A program made the translations under genes and the position numbers. This document shows positions 19,404 through 29,015 of a DNA stretch of 61,586 nt, piece after piece. The DNA is from Gimesia sp. (GTDB lineage: Bacteria; Planctomycetota; Planctomycetia; Planctomycetales; Planctomycetaceae), in the NCBI GenBank assembly GCA_002706765.1, contig PAJV01000024.1, positions 1-61,586 of the forward strand, given 5' to 3'. A model generated the notes under the pieces. The model was not told the DNA's origin and searched no databases. It saw only the letters and a list, made by a program, of their open reading frames with translations. How positions within the stretch are numbered: the first letter of the stretch is position 1; every line of letters begins with the position of its first letter.

Positions 19404-21418
19404 ATGCCCAGCGTACCATCGCATTCACCATGCTCAGCCTGGAATGTGCTGCGTTCGGGATACTGTCTGAGACGCTGTTCTTCCCTTCCAGCATCATTGT
19501 CCTGGCGGCGCTGTCGTATGTGCCTTTGTTACGGTATCCGTTTTCGCGACGTCAGGTATTCTGGACAACCAGTCTGCTGGCTATTCTGTTTATGGCTAAG
19601 TACATGTTGTACCAGCATGAATTTGGCCTGGACCGACTGGCGATACGCACGCCTCTGGCTTATGCGGCGGCTCAGTTTGTCATTACCGTGCAACTGCGCC
19701 AGATGTTTGACAGCCATTTTGATCGTTTTCTGCCCAATGCGTTTCCGCTGTTTGGCATTGTGGCATTTATCCTGATCGGGGACATTCTGGTTTATGGCTC
19801 GAAAGGCCGGTACTACCAGGTTCTGGTATTCGGATACATTCTGTTGACGGGCGTGTTCTATCAATGGGGGCATGCCGTCCGGAAACCAGTCAGTCCGGAA
19901 AAGAAGCGCTGGTCTGTGTATGTAATTCGTACCGGTTTTTTTGTTGTGATCTGTCTGATGGGCTGGTTAACGGCGACGGGCCTGGATCGGTACGAACGCG
20001 AACTGGATCAGTTGTATTACCGGTTGATCGAGCCGCGCACAGGCGGTCTGGCATCGCGGGCCGGATTTTCCACAATATCCCGTCTCGGCAGTCTGAGTAA
20101 ACAGTTTGATGCGGGCGCAGAACAGATCAAACTCCGCGTACAGTCGACCGATGAACCGGGCTACTTTCGGGGGAGGGCCTTTGTCCAGTTTTTCAACTCC
20201 GAGTGGCATTCAGAAATCGGAAATCATAATGCCGCCATCATTGCAGTCCCTCCCGCAGGTGTGCAGGCCAGTGTGCCTCAGGATGGCACCTGGTTTCAGA
20301 TGGGGCAGGCCAAGTCATCCAACTGGATTGAGTACCAGGTCTGGTCTGAAATATCGGGACACATTTTTGCTCCCTTGAATACCCCCCTGGTTTATGCCGT
20401 TGCCGACAGTGTGCAGTTTGACAGCCAGGATATCCTGACGTCGCGATCAATGGAAAGCGGGTTCCCTTATTCACTGTATTATCCGCGTCACCAGTTGCCT
20501 CATCGTCCCGAATCGCCGCAGGCATTAAAACGTCTGCTCCAGTTGCCATACAATATTTCGCCCGAAATTCGTGAGCTGTCTAGAGAGGTCTTTGCCGGAT
20601 GTGAGACACCGGCGGAAAAGATCGAACGGGTTCAGACGTACTTCCAGAATAACTATGAGTATGAACTCGGAATTACAATACCGCGGCGCGTCGATCCGAT
20701 TACGTACTTTCTGCTGGAAAAGCCCAAGGCACATTGCGAGTATTTTGCCTCCGGGTCGGCATTGCTGTTGAGGCTCGCTGGTGTCCCGTGCCGCTATGTG
20801 ACGGGATACGTTGTGCGGGAACGCAATCACTACGATCAATACTGGGTGGCCCGGAATCGACATGCACATGCGTGGGTGGAAGCCTGGGATCCGGAACGAG
20901 GCTGGGTGACTGTCGAATCAACGCCTGCAGCAGGGCAACCGGAATACTATGCCCCCAGTGGCACACGCCAGTACTGGGAATCCTTTATTGGCCAGTTCGC
21001 CCGGCTGAAAACAGCGTTACAGCAGGGTCAATGGATCCTGGCATTGTCGGAAGCACAACTCCCGTTGATGTTGCTGGTTCTGGGTGTCGGACTCTGGTTT
21101 ATTTTTCAATGGGGGTATCGATGCCTGCTGAAAGTTCTCAGGAAGCGGGCGGCCTTTAAACAAAACCCGATTCATATTCAGGAGTTGCACCTGCTGCTGG
21201 CGCAAATGGATCGGCTGCTGGCAAAGCAGAAACTTGTGCGAAAGCCGGGGGAAACATTGATGCAGTTTTCCCGGCGGATACAAAATCAGGGGGTAGCGCA
21301 GTGGTATCAGACCTATGCCAGCAGCCGATTTATGCCCGAAAATGAATCTGCGCTGGCACTGGTGATGCAGTTGAAACAGCAGTTACAGGAATTGCGCGCT
21401 CGAAAAACACCCGTTTAA
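19400..21418 (+). CDS. TgpA-like transglutaminase-domain membrane protein
   Basis: The 672-residue protein has about six N-terminal membrane helices (to residue 200), a periplasmic transglutaminase-like core, and another membrane helix near residues 553-575. The core shows the nucleophile in KAHCEYFASGSALLLRLAG (Cys446) and HAHAWVEAWDPE (His490). The usual third catalytic residue Asp is Glu506 in WVTVESTP, a substitution I recall from this subfamily. A cytoplasmic DUF4129-like tail follows. Such proteins with MoxR and DUF58 are thought to be peptide-modifying or cleaving envelope enzymes. The start overlaps the DUF58 stop by 4 bases. Confidence 0.92.
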   Translation: MNAQRTIAFTMLSLECAAFGILSETLFFPSSIIVLAALSYVPLLRYPFSRRQVFWTTSLLAILFMAKYMLYQHEFGLDRLAIRTPLAYAAAQFVITVQLRQMFDSHFDRFLPNAFPLFGIVAFILIGDILVYGSKGRYYQVLVFGYILLTGVFYQWGHAVRKPVSPEKKRWSVYVIRTGFFVVICLMGWLTATGLDRYERELDQLYYRLIEPRTGGLASRAGFSTISRLGSLSKQFDAGAEQIKLRVQSTDEPGYFRGRAFVQFFNSEWHSEIGNHNAAIIAVPPAGVQASVPQDGTWFQMGQAKSSNWIEYQVWSEISGHIFAPLNTPLVYAVADSVQFDSQDILTSRSMESGFPYSLYYPRHQLPHRPESPQALKRLLQLPYNISPEIRELSREVFAGCETPAEKIERVQTYFQNNYEYELGITIPRRVDPITYFLLEKPKAHCEYFASGSALLLRLAGVPCRYVTGYVVRERNHYDQYWVARNRHAHAWVEAWDPERGWVTVESTPAAGQPEYYAPSGTRQYWESFIGQFARLKTALQQGQWILALSEAQLPLMLLVLGVGLWFIFQWGYRCLLKVLRKRAAFKQNPIHIQELHLLLAQMDRLLAKQKLVRKPGETLMQFSRRIQNQGVAQWYQTYASSRFMPENESALALVMQLKQQLQELRARKTPV

Positions 21419-21652
21419 CGCTTTCATCGGCAGATTTTGCAGATAAATCGGTCTTGGCAGGCAGGCAGTGTCTGACTAGAATCCCTGCCTCATCTCTCAC
21501 TACTCAATCCAACCAGTTACTATTGATATTCACTTTTTTGAAAGACGAGCAACAGGTTCGCCTTTTTTTGCCTGCGCGCGAGTGAATGGAATTGTTGCCC
21601 GTCCAGGCTGGATTCCATTCCGCGCAGTACGTCCGGATTGAGTCGCAAAGAC

Positions 21653-21681
21653 GTGACAGTGAATTGAACGAACTTTAGATT
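21653..21681 (+). promoter_or_regulatory. Sigma-70-like promoter candidate for the tandem lipoproteins
   Basis: GTGACA and TAGATT are separated by 17 bases, placing a transcription start close to 21688, about 15 bases before the first lipoprotein ATG. It matches four of six bases in each hexamer; no experimental support. Confidence 0.35.
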
Positions 21682-21702
21682 TTATGAAACGGGATTCTCT
21701 CA

Positions 21703-21912
21703 ATGAAAGTTCTCTCAAAAGCACTCATCATAGTGATCATTCCCAGCCTGTCCTTTTTTGCCTCGGGTTGTGAAATGCTGCCACATGCGCTGCAGCCCAG
21801 TCAATGGCATAAACTGAATCGTGGGCCGGCGCCGCGCCAGGACACTTACTTCTCCGTTCCCGATCATATTCCGGAACGTGATTTCAGTCCGCATGCAGAA
21901 TTACGGGAGTGA
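21703..21912 (+). CDS. Tiny lipoprotein, first copy of a tandem pair
   Basis: The 69-residue product has a lipoprotein signal with lipobox ASGC (Cys23). The mature part is only about 46 residues. It shares the core PHALQP-Q-HKL and YFSVPD-IPE with the product of the next gene, so the two arose by duplication. No known family is recognised. The conserved mature part argues against a mere signal-peptide artefact. The protein is presumably anchored in a membrane facing the periplasm. Confidence 0.75.
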   Translation: MKVLSKALIIVIIPSLSFFASGCEMLPHALQPSQWHKLNRGPAPRQDTYFSVPDHIPERDFSPHAELRE

Positions 21913-21960
21913 CGTTTTGCAGCGGCATAACCTGTAAAAGTTTTCCATGGAAAATTCAAA

Positions 21961-22170
21961 ATGAACGTTCTGATTCGAGTGTGTCTGATACTGGTTCTGC
22001 CTGGTCTGTCACTGCTGTCGACCGGCTGTTCGCTGATGCCGCATGCGCTGCAACCCGATCAGCTCCACAAATTGAGTCGACAGGAAAAGCCAAGGGACGA
22101 CATGTATTTTTCGGTTCCCGATGAGATCCCGGAGCTGAACCAGCGGGCTACTTCTACGACTGAAAAGTAA
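21961..22170 (+). CDS. Tiny lipoprotein, second copy of a tandem pair
   Basis: This 69-residue product is the paralogue of the one encoded 48 bases upstream. It has lipobox STGC (Cys23), the shared core PHALQP-Q-HKL, and YFSVPDEIPE near the end. Length and the spacing of conserved blocks are identical in both copies, while the signal peptides and extreme C termini differ. That pattern suggests purifying selection on the mature core. Function is unknown. The stop codon is 63 bases from the convergent metallophosphoesterase gene. Confidence 0.75.
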   Translation: MNVLIRVCLILVLPGLSLLSTGCSLMPHALQPDQLHKLSRQEKPRDDMYFSVPDEIPELNQRATSTTEK

Positions 22171-22233
22171 TCGGAGTCAGTCTATTCAACCCTGGATCAG
22201 ACTGCGGTGAAAAAACGGCGTTTGTCGATCAGC

Positions 22234-23376
22234 TTACTTCTCTGAGCGCGGGGAAAATTGCTGTCGATCCAGTACTTCGTTTTTCAGGCTTTTCAATTCC
22301 ACTGTCAGCACACCCGAATTTCGATCGCAGGTCAGCAGCAGGTAGCTGTCTTTGCCGGCCAGGAATTTTGAATGGGGATCCGGATACTGCGTCCCCGTGC
22401 CACTGAGTGACGAGTTGTAATACGTCACGCCGTCAACTTCGGCCCGTTCAGCGAAGTAGCCGAATCCGGTCACGCAGAGCGTTCCTCGCTGAAACAGCTT
22501 GTGCCACTCACCCTGCAGTTGACCGCGCATGGTGGCATTCCGCTCGTTGTAGAGTGTTACCAGGTGACCGGGGTGTTTTTGGGTCACGGATTCATACCAG
22601 CGGTATTGCTCTGATTCACGATCCAGGGGATGGCAGGTCTGCCATGTGGTGCCTATGTCGGAGATGTGGTTGAAATCGAGAGCGGCGAAGCGGATTCCAA
22701 ACTCAGGGATGTCGAATTTCCATTTCCATTCTTCATCAGGCAGTTCAAAAAAACGGCGAAAGGCGGTTGCTTCCACATCGTAGACGGCATGTTCGGGCGG
22801 CTGTTTACCCCGCGGATAAACTTCCCGATCATGATTTCCCAGAATCGGCATAAACGGCGTTGAGCGAAACAGCTCCGGGTAGGCGCCGATCAGATTGAGA
22901 TAGGGTTCAATGCAATCCGGCTTGCCGGGACCGCAGGTCTGCCAGAGATTACTGATATTATCGCCGGCAGTCAGCAGCAGATGGATATCGTCTTTCAGCA
23001 GACTGGAAAGGTCGGGCCGTGCTTGCCAGTCGGCCACGATGGCCACGCGGAGTCTATCAGTGGGATACGCTTTGAAGGTTGCCAGGTCGGAAAACAGTTT
23101 TCCTGTCTGGACCCGATAGTGGTAAATCGCATCGCGGGCGGCGAGCGGTATTTCCACATGATGCAGACTCGTGTTGTCGGCTTTCTTGACAGTGGTCATC
23201 GAATCCGGGGCGAGTCCAAAATGCACGATTGAGTTACCGGGCAGCGAAGTGGACCAGTTCACGACAATTTTGTCAGGCTGATGAGATTGATGTGTCAGCC
23301 AGATGTGCTGGATTTCTGCTGCAGAAGCGGTAACGGAAAAGAAAAGCAGGCAGAGTAAGCAACTGTAATATTTCAT
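22234..23376 (-). CDS. Secreted metallophosphoesterase (purple-acid-phosphatase-like)
   Basis: The ATG at 23376 gives 380 residues starting with a signal peptide ([21 protein letters not shown]). Residues about 22-110 resemble the fibronectin-like N-terminal domain of purple acid phosphatases ([18 protein letters not shown]). The calcineurin-like core shows [15 protein letters not shown] and LGNHDRE, the D / GDN / GNHD metal-binding series. The usual final GHxH motif is not obvious; GHLVTLYNE stands where it is expected. A periplasmic phosphatase or phosphodiesterase is likely. Upstream is a 425-base divergent gap. Confidence 0.85.
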   Translation of the reverse strand: MKYYSCLLCLLFFSVTASAAEIQHIWLTHQSHQPDKIVVNWSTSLPGNSIVHFGLAPDSMTTVKKADNTSLHHVEIPLAARDAIYHYRVQTGKLFSDLATFKAYPTDRLRVAIVADWQARPDLSSLLKDDIHLLLTAGDNISNLWQTCGPGKPDCIEPYLNLIGAYPELFRSTPFMPILGNHDREVYPRGKQPPEHAVYDVEATAFRRFFELPDEEWKWKFDIPEFGIRFAALDFNHISDIGTTWQTCHPLDRESEQYRWYESVTQKHPGHLVTLYNERNATMRGQLQGEWHKLFQRGTLCVTGFGYFAERAEVDGVTYYNSSLSGTGTQYPDPHSKFLAGKDSYLLLTCDRNSGVLTVELKSLKNEVLDRQQFSPRSEK

Positions 23377-23801
23377 GGAGATGGTCTCCCCGAATGTTAT
23401 TTGATACCGACATCTCATCTGTCGTGGTTATATCAGAAGTGAGAACGAACACAGAGTCTTTGATATTACCGGTCGTAACAGGGGAATTGAACCGGATTTG
23501 CTTCCGCTTTCAATTGAAATAACGATTTATCCCTGCAGGCTGAGAGCCAACAACGGGGGGACGAATCACGTATGACAGAAGGGATCAGAACGCGTCAACA
23601 CGTTTGATCGTGTTTACCTCAAGCGTGTTTCTTAATTTGTTCTACAGGCATGACAACCGACGTGAACAGCAGTGAAATCGGCATTTTTAGCGGTCATTTT
23701 CCGATTTGGACAGGAAATCCGTCCGCGGGGCCTCTAAAATTAGCCAGGCGAAGCAAAGATGCTTCTTTCTTATTTTTCCTGCCTGACACCACCTTTGCAG
23801 T
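23377..23801. other. Divergent intergenic region, 425 bases
   Basis: The gap lies between the metallophosphoesterase and TPR genes. Its most distinct element is the perfect inverted repeat at 23597-23614, reported separately. No sigma-70 pair with normal spacing stood out (TTGGAC near 23705 and TAAAAT near 23735 are too far apart). No small gene was recognised. Confidence 0.4.
23597..23614. promoter_or_regulatory. Inverted repeat AACACG-N6-CGTGTT, possible operator
   Basis: The 18-base element AACACGTTTGATCGTGTT has perfect 6-base arms. It sits about 220 bases upstream of the metallophosphoesterase start and 190 bases upstream of the TPR gene. A 15-of-18 match occurs at 32401-32418 before the 627-residue gene. 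A dimeric repressor site is a reasonable but unproven reading. Confidence 0.4.
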
Positions 23802-25211
23802 GTGCGATTGACAAGTAACGTGAGTGACCAAGTTCAAACCAGATCCATTTCCCGTTCACGAAATAAAAGGATATTTCTGTCAGTCGGTCTGCTGATGGTT
23901 GTGTTGAGTTCTCCTTTGTGGGCGCGGGGATTCTGGATTGATTTTCTGCAGGGGCGCGCTGAATCCAATCTGCTGTCCCGTGATCCGGAACGGTCGTTGA
24001 AATGGCTTGCTTACGCACAAATCCTGGATGATCAGAATGCCAGAACCAGGATTCTGCTGGCCCGCGCTTATCGAAAGTCGCATGATATGGAGCAGGCTTA
24101 TGCAGCATTGAAGAACTATTATGAACTGGCGGGCTCGACAGACGAGTTTCAACAGGAACAATGGCTGCTGAAGGCACAGATTGGTGACAATTCAGATCTC
24201 CAGAGGCATCTCAGTGAAATGCTGATCGAGCCTGCCGGCAGCATCCAGGATATCTGTGAGACCTACGTTAACAGCTGTATTTTAAATTATCAGTTCAATG
24301 ATGCATTGCAGATTCTCGATTTGTGGGAGGCTGATTTTCCCGATGATCCTTTGCCGAATTTCATGCGAGGCAGAATGTATGAACATAAACTTGCCTGGCA
24401 GGAAGCGATTGATGAATATCAGACGACATTAAAAAAAGACCCCGGGTATGCACCGGCTGCCTATAGCCTGGGACGAATTCAGTTGACCTTGAAAAAAACA
24501 GAGCAGGCGCTGGTGTTTTACCGGCGTGCCATCGACTCCACAGAGAATCAGGCGCCCGCCAAGGTGGGCGTGGCACGTTGTCTGCGACTGTTGAACAGGA
24601 ATGAGGAGGCAAAGCAGTTACTGCGGGAAGTCCTGGCATTGAGTAACGAACAGTTGCAGGCAGAATACCAGGCAATGGGGGATCACAAGTTTGAGGCCCT
24701 GACAGCGGCGCACCTGGCGATGGGGAACCTGGAACTGGCAGATAAAAATTATGATGCTGCCTTGAAATGGCTGGAACCTGCCGCTGAGACGAATCCAATG
24801 GACCTGGGGATCAAAAATTCCCTGGCTCTGGTTTACAGTCGCCTGGGCAGAAAAACAGAAGCGAAAGCGCTCAGCCATGAGATCAAGGAAACCAATGATG
24901 CGCTGGCGGAAATACAGCAGTTACTGGACCAGGTTCAACTGAAACCCAATGATGCGGAGTTACGTTTTCAGATTGGGAGAATGTACCTGAAGTATGTCTC
25001 GAAAGAACAGGGTATCGTCTGGCTCAACAGTGTATTACTTTATCAGCCGGATCATGCCGGTGCGCATCGGGAACTGGCCCGGTATTATGAAGACAATCTG
25101 TCACGAGGCGAAAGTTTTCAAAGACTGGCAAAATTACATCGTAAGCAGGCAGATGCTTTACAGGCGACGCCGAAACCGGCTCCGTCATCCACAGGCAATC
25201 GTGATGATTGA
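23802..25211 (+). CDS. TPR protein with N-terminal membrane anchor
   Basis: The 469-residue product has an uncleaved-looking hydrophobic anchor at about residues 24-42 (IFLSVGLLMVVLSSPLWA). Tetratricopeptide-like repeats run to the end, for example FMRGRMYEHKLAWQEAIDEY, AAYSLGRIQLTLKKTEQAL and AHLAMGNLELADKNYDAAL. The start is uncertain: GTG 23802, TTG 23808 and GTG 23820 are all in frame and none has a strong ribosome binding site. The CRTAC1-type lipoprotein gene follows after 76 bases. Pairs of TPR and ASPIC/UnbV proteins are frequent in planctomycetes, which suggests co-transcription. Confidence 0.82.
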   Translation: MRLTSNVSDQVQTRSISRSRNKRIFLSVGLLMVVLSSPLWARGFWIDFLQGRAESNLLSRDPERSLKWLAYAQILDDQNARTRILLARAYRKSHDMEQAYAALKNYYELAGSTDEFQQEQWLLKAQIGDNSDLQRHLSEMLIEPAGSIQDICETYVNSCILNYQFNDALQILDLWEADFPDDPLPNFMRGRMYEHKLAWQEAIDEYQTTLKKDPGYAPAAYSLGRIQLTLKKTEQALVFYRRAIDSTENQAPAKVGVARCLRLLNRNEEAKQLLREVLALSNEQLQAEYQAMGDHKFEALTAAHLAMGNLELADKNYDAALKWLEPAAETNPMDLGIKNSLALVYSRLGRKTEAKALSHEIKETNDALAEIQQLLDQVQLKPNDAELRFQIGRMYLKYVSKEQGIVWLNSVLLYQPDHAGAHRELARYYEDNLSRGESFQRLAKLHRKQADALQATPKPAPSSTGNRDD

Positions 25212-25287
25212 GATTCCTCACTAAAATTTCAACAGAAAGCAGATTTAGTTGCTTAATCATTTTTCGAAATACTGTACTCGACGGGGG

Positions 25288-27018
25288 ATGTCAGTTTCCA
25301 GGACCTGGATGATGTTTTGCGCCGGTTTATGCCTGTGTGTCAGTGGCTGCCAGTCAGAGACTGCAGAAACAGAACAGCAGGCGAAGGAACGCGCTGCCAT
25401 TGAGCCCTCGGACACCGGCATCCGGCCTGAATTCGTCGATCTCTGGCCTGAGCAGAAATCGGAGTTTGTGTATCGCAACGGGAGAGATGCGAAAGAACTG
25501 GCGATTCTGGAAACACTGGGCGGCGGTACGGCGGTCTTTGATTATGATCGTGATGGCGAACTGGACCTGTTCTATACCGGCGGTGGTACGTTTGAAGGGC
25601 AGACGACCCGCGGATATCCCTCAATTCTCCTGCGACAGGAGGGGGAATGGAAATTCAGGGACCGGACCGGTCAGGCGGGGATGGAACTGGCTGCTTTCTA
25701 CAGCAATGGATGTTCGGCAGGCGATTATGACAATGATGGTTTTCAGGATCTGATTGTCACCGGCTACGGCGGTTCCATTTTCTGGCGAAACATGGGCGAT
25801 GGTACATTTGAAGAAACCTCCGTTGAAGCCGGTTTGCGAGACTGTTTCTGGGGATCGAGTGCCGGCTGGGGTGACTTGAATGGCGACGGTTTGCTGGATC
25901 TCTATCTGGCACAATATGCGGACTGGTCTTTTGAGAATCATCCGGAGTGCCAACTGACGCCTGGCGTGCCTGATGTCTGCTCCCCGCATTCATTTAAAGG
26001 GGTGAGGGATCTGGTGTTTTATAACCGGGGTGACGGTACCTTTTACGATGCCTCCGATGAAGCAGGGCTGGTCCCGGAAGGCAAAGGTCTGGGGGTGATC
26101 ATGGCCGACCTGGATAATGATAATGACCTCGACGTTTATGTGTGTAACGATGCAGTGGAGAATTTTCTCTACCTGAATGATGGGCGGGGAAAACTCGAAG
26201 AGGTGGGGATCATCAATGGAGCGGCCGTGGATGATCGCGCAACGCCGAATGGGAGCATGGGCGTCGACATTCTGGACTATAACCTGGACGGGTTACCTGA
26301 TCTGTGGGTCGCGAACTATGAGAAAGAAGCATTTGCCCTGTATCGGAATGATGGGGAGGCCCAGTTTCTGCACATCAGTAATGATACGGGCGTCACCTCG
26401 ATCGGATCGCTGTTTGTCGGTTTCGGGACCGTCTGTGCCGACTTCGATCTGGATGGAGATGAAGATGTGTTTGTAGTCAACGGACATGTTGCGTACTACT
26501 CACTCAACTCGCCGTTTCGACAGAAACCCCTCTATCTGGAAAATCGGGGAGGGCGATTTGCGCAGATCCAATATGATGAGAGTTCTTATCTGGGACAGTC
26601 GCATACCGGCAGAGGGTTGGCGCTGGCAGACTTCAACGATGACGGAAAACTTGATCTGGCGGTATCAAATTTCAGTGATCCCCCCGCGATTCTCCGAAAT
26701 ACAACCCAGGCCGAGGGAAACTGGATATTCGTGCGCTTGATCGGTGCTCGAAGTAATCGAGATGCCGTGGGGGCACGGCTGGTGTTGCATACTTCCTCAG
26801 GAGATCAGGCAAGACAGGTAAAAGGGGGCGGGAGTTATCTTTCTTCTGGTGATCTGCGGGTTCACTGGGGTATCCCTGAAGGCGTAACGGTAGATAGTTT
26901 AACAGTTTACTGGCCGTCAGGAATTCAGCAGGAAGTGAAATCGCTGCAGTTAAATGCTACTAATCTGCTAGAGGAGCCTGTCTCTATTGGGGCAGATTTG
27001 AGTTCAGGCAATCCATAA
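25288..27018 (+). CDS. CRTAC1-type lipoprotein: FG-GAP repeats plus ASPIC/UnbV domain
   Basis: The ATG at 25288 gives a 576-residue lipoprotein with lipobox VSGC (Cys21 from this start). A TTG at 25249 would add 13 residues, and an ATG at 25309 with AGGA upstream is also possible. The body contains FG-GAP/VCBS repeats with Asp-rich loops (DYDRDGELDL, DYDNDGFQDL, DLNGDGLLDL, DLDNDNDLDV, DFDLDGDEDV, DFNDDGKLDL). The C terminus is an ASPIC/UnbV domain (GARLVLHTSSGDQARQVKGG to LTVYWPSGIQQEV). It is a surface or periplasmic propeller protein with no assigned reaction. Confidence 0.9.
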   Translation: MSVSRTWMMFCAGLCLCVSGCQSETAETEQQAKERAAIEPSDTGIRPEFVDLWPEQKSEFVYRNGRDAKELAILETLGGGTAVFDYDRDGELDLFYTGGGTFEGQTTRGYPSILLRQEGEWKFRDRTGQAGMELAAFYSNGCSAGDYDNDGFQDLIVTGYGGSIFWRNMGDGTFEETSVEAGLRDCFWGSSAGWGDLNGDGLLDLYLAQYADWSFENHPECQLTPGVPDVCSPHSFKGVRDLVFYNRGDGTFYDASDEAGLVPEGKGLGVIMADLDNDNDLDVYVCNDAVENFLYLNDGRGKLEEVGIINGAAVDDRATPNGSMGVDILDYNLDGLPDLWVANYEKEAFALYRNDGEAQFLHISNDTGVTSIGSLFVGFGTVCADFDLDGDEDVFVVNGHVAYYSLNSPFRQKPLYLENRGGRFAQIQYDESSYLGQSHTGRGLALADFNDDGKLDLAVSNFSDPPAILRNTTQAEGNWIFVRLIGARSNRDAVGARLVLHTSSGDQARQVKGGGSYLSSGDLRVHWGIPEGVTVDSLTVYWPSGIQQEVKSLQLNATNLLEEPVSIGADLSSGNP

Positions 27019-27328
27019 AAGTGTCAATATCGCGACACTTCGCTCAGGGGTGAGTACAAACTGACAAGGTGAGGTGTCGTTATAAGCCTATATAATTAAA
27101 TACTTTAAAAAACAATCCTGCGTAAATATGAATTAATTTGACTACATATTTGTGTGGAAAATATTGAGTTATAAAGAAAAATTCATAAGATAGACGATGC
27201 TGGAATATGCATTGCGCAGAGTCCAGTATTCTTTTTATGCGAGCCGCCAATATAGATTTTGCACGGGCGTTATTTTTTATATTGATTGGCGCATATTGCT
27301 TTTTTCTTTTATCCTGCAGGAGAGTCAC
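27019..27328. other. AT-rich intergenic region, 310 bases
   Basis: The region contains a 7-base hairpin just after the preceding stop (AAGTGTC at 27019-27025, GACACTT at 27034-27040), which may aid termination although no T-run follows. It also holds the promoter candidate at 27138-27167. From about 27070 to 27320 it is distinctly A+T-rich compared with neighbours. No gene was recognised. Confidence 0.4.
27138..27167 (+). promoter_or_regulatory. Sigma-70-like promoter candidate for the second DUF1559 gene
   Basis: TTGACT (27138-27143) and TATTGA (27162-27167) are separated by 18 bases within an A+T-rich tract. The predicted leader would be about 155 bases. The -35 is good, the -10 is moderate. 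Confidence 0.35.
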
Positions 27329-28345
27329 ATGAAACACCTACTAAGGAGACGAGCTTTCACGCTGATTGAATTACTCGTTGTTATCGCAATTATTGCAATT
27401 TTGATTGCGCTACTGCTACCAGCGGTGCAACAGGCGCGGGAAGCTGCCCGCCGCTCACAATGTAAGAACAACCTGAAACAGTTCGGTCTGGCCTTGCACA
27501 ATTATCATGAAAGCCATGGCTGTTTCGGTCAGATGACCCTGGCTGCCTATTACCACGGCAGTTCTCCGGGGATCAAACCCTGGACCGGTTTCAGTCAGCA
27601 GGCGATGCTGCTGCCTTTCCTGGATCAGGCCTCCATTTACAACCAGTTTGACTTCCAGTTCTCCTGTGAAGAGGCTCCTAACACAAACAACCGTAATGCC
27701 GGCATTGGCGTATTCCGTTGTCCCTCCGATCCTCGTTATACAAACTATGGGGAAGGGCATTTGAACTACTATGTTTCGGCAGGCCCCAATATGGGTTGGG
27801 CTGTCAATCTGGGAGTCCAGAACGGCTTTGCGCGATACGGTATTGTGACCCGCGTCTCTGATATTCTGGATGGTACATCTAACGTGATTGCCATGAGTGA
27901 GCGAGTTGTGGGCTCTAACAATAGTGGTCAATTTAATCTCAGTGGTGATGTAACAAGAGGGATTACCTGGACAGGACCGGAAGACAGAACTGAAGTCGCA
28001 TTTCCCAGTCAGGCGCAACTGGCTTCCTACGGGACTGCCTGTGCCACTCCTGCATCAGGCAGTTTTTACACCCACCGTGGATCACGCTGGATGCGGGCTG
28101 ATGAGTGCTGGTTCAACACCCTCAATCCTCCGAATTCACCCAATGCTGACTGCAGTACCGGATCTGGTGGCCACGCTGGTGGTGATGCACCCGCTGCACA
28201 GGCAGCACGCAGTCGTCACACCGGCGGTGCCCATGTGCTGATGGCCGATGGTTCTGTGCACTTTGTTTCAGATAATATTGATTTACTGAACTGGCAGCGG
28301 CTGGGAGCAATTGCCGATGGTGCCACTGTCAGCATCAACGAGTAA
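27329..28345 (+). CDS. DUF1559 prepilin-like protein (second copy)
   Basis: The ATG at 27329 is preceded by AGGAG at good distance and gives 338 residues; the frame remains open upstream but that part looks non-coding. The leader [18 protein letters not shown] is a prepilin-type signal (here with Ala rather than Gly before FTLIE), followed by the hydrophobic helix and [20 protein letters not shown]. The C-terminal signature is [22 protein letters not shown]. It is related to the DUF1559 protein encoded at 11084-12088, though the middle parts differ. A strong terminator follows at 28373-28412. Confidence 0.93.
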   Translation: MKHLLRRRAFTLIELLVVIAIIAILIALLLPAVQQAREAARRSQCKNNLKQFGLALHNYHESHGCFGQMTLAAYYHGSSPGIKPWTGFSQQAMLLPFLDQASIYNQFDFQFSCEEAPNTNNRNAGIGVFRCPSDPRYTNYGEGHLNYYVSAGPNMGWAVNLGVQNGFARYGIVTRVSDILDGTSNVIAMSERVVGSNNSGQFNLSGDVTRGITWTGPEDRTEVAFPSQAQLASYGTACATPASGSFYTHRGSRWMRADECWFNTLNPPNSPNADCSTGSGGHAGGDAPAAQAARSRHTGGAHVLMADGSVHFVSDNIDLLNWQRLGAIADGATVSINE

Positions 28346-28372
28346 TCCAGTGATATCACAATGACTTCCAGG

Positions 28373-28412
28373 AATCAGCTCGGCAGGATCCGTTGCCGGG
28401 CTGATTTTCTTT
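28373..28412 (+). terminator. Intrinsic terminator of the second DUF1559 gene
   Basis: A 13-base stem (AATCAGCTCGGCA against TGCCGGGCTGATT, one G-T pair) with an 8-base loop is followed by TTCTTT. It begins 27 bases after the stop codon. Confidence 0.85.
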
Positions 28413-28562
28413 CGTTAAATCAGAATCAGACTGTGTCCCGCTTTACTCTAACGTCTTCAGGTCCATTTGGGCCACGTAGAATCACTCAAGAGACGCTATA
28501 GAAAATTGTGATGCGCTCTGGAAAACACCGTGGTCACAAGTCTTAAGAAAGGGGCGTTCGAA

Positions 28563-28868
28563 ATGTACAAACTGGGTTATACCTGTGTATTGCTGAGTTT
28601 CATGCTGGTTGGTTGTGGAGGAGGAGGGACTGGTGAAACAGCGCCTGCGAATCAGGAAACGCCACCGGCTCAGGATTTATCTGCCGTCAAAACGAGTCTG
28701 AACGCGATTGCCGAAACGGGAGTCGTCGACAGCAGCTTCTTTGGAATTCCAGAAAGCCTGGAACAGGCCGGCAAGCCGGAGGTGGCTGAAGAGGCGAAAA
28801 AACTGGGTTCCATGACGAATCCCAATCAGGTGAAAGATGCCGCCAAAAAGCTGGCAGACAAGCTTTAA
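28563..28868 (+). CDS. Small lipoprotein, family unknown
   Basis: The ATG at 28563 (AAAGGGG upstream) gives 101 residues with lipobox LVGC, followed by a glycine run. The mature part is about 80 residues: a Pro/Ala/Glu/Gln-rich linker (GETAPANQETPPAQ), then a helical, lysine- and glutamate-rich segment ending NQVKDAAKKLADKL. The gene stands alone, with a terminator before it and another at 28900-28939 after it. I recognise no family. Short lipoproteins of this shape are common in planctomycetes. Confidence 0.75.
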   Translation: MYKLGYTCVLLSFMLVGCGGGGTGETAPANQETPPAQDLSAVKTSLNAIAETGVVDSSFFGIPESLEQAGKPEVAEEAKKLGSMTNPNQVKDAAKKLADKL

Positions 28869-28899
28869 ATCAAACTCGGCTATATTTCCAGTACCATGC

Positions 28900-28939
28900 A
28901 AGACACCTTCAGTCACGCTCGATTGAAGGTGTCTTTTTT
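28900..28939 (+). terminator. Intrinsic terminator of the small lipoprotein gene
   Basis: A 12-base perfect stem (AAGACACCTTCA against TGAAGGTGTCTT) is followed by TTTT and ATTT. It begins 32 bases after the stop codon. Confidence 0.9.
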
Positions 28940-28960
28940 ATTTCCAGATGCCAGCGCATG

Positions 28961-28997
28961 AAAAAAGGGAGTCGATCTGTGACCGACTCCCTTTTGT
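28961..28997 (-). terminator. Terminator of the Gfo/Idh/MocA gene, possibly bidirectional
   Basis: GGGAGTCG and CGACTCCC form an 8-base stem extended by A-T pairs. On the minus strand a TTTTTT run follows, and on the plus strand CTTTTGTTTTT follows. It is 19 bases beyond the oxidoreductase stop codon. Confidence 0.85.
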
Positions 28998-29015
28998 TTT
29001 TCTCTTGCTGAAAGC

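Noticed and set aside
24571-24585. TGGCACGTTGTCTGC, a good match to the sigma-54 -24/-12 consensus
   Set aside because: It is inside the TPR gene, about 700 bases from the next gene start, and probably a chance match.
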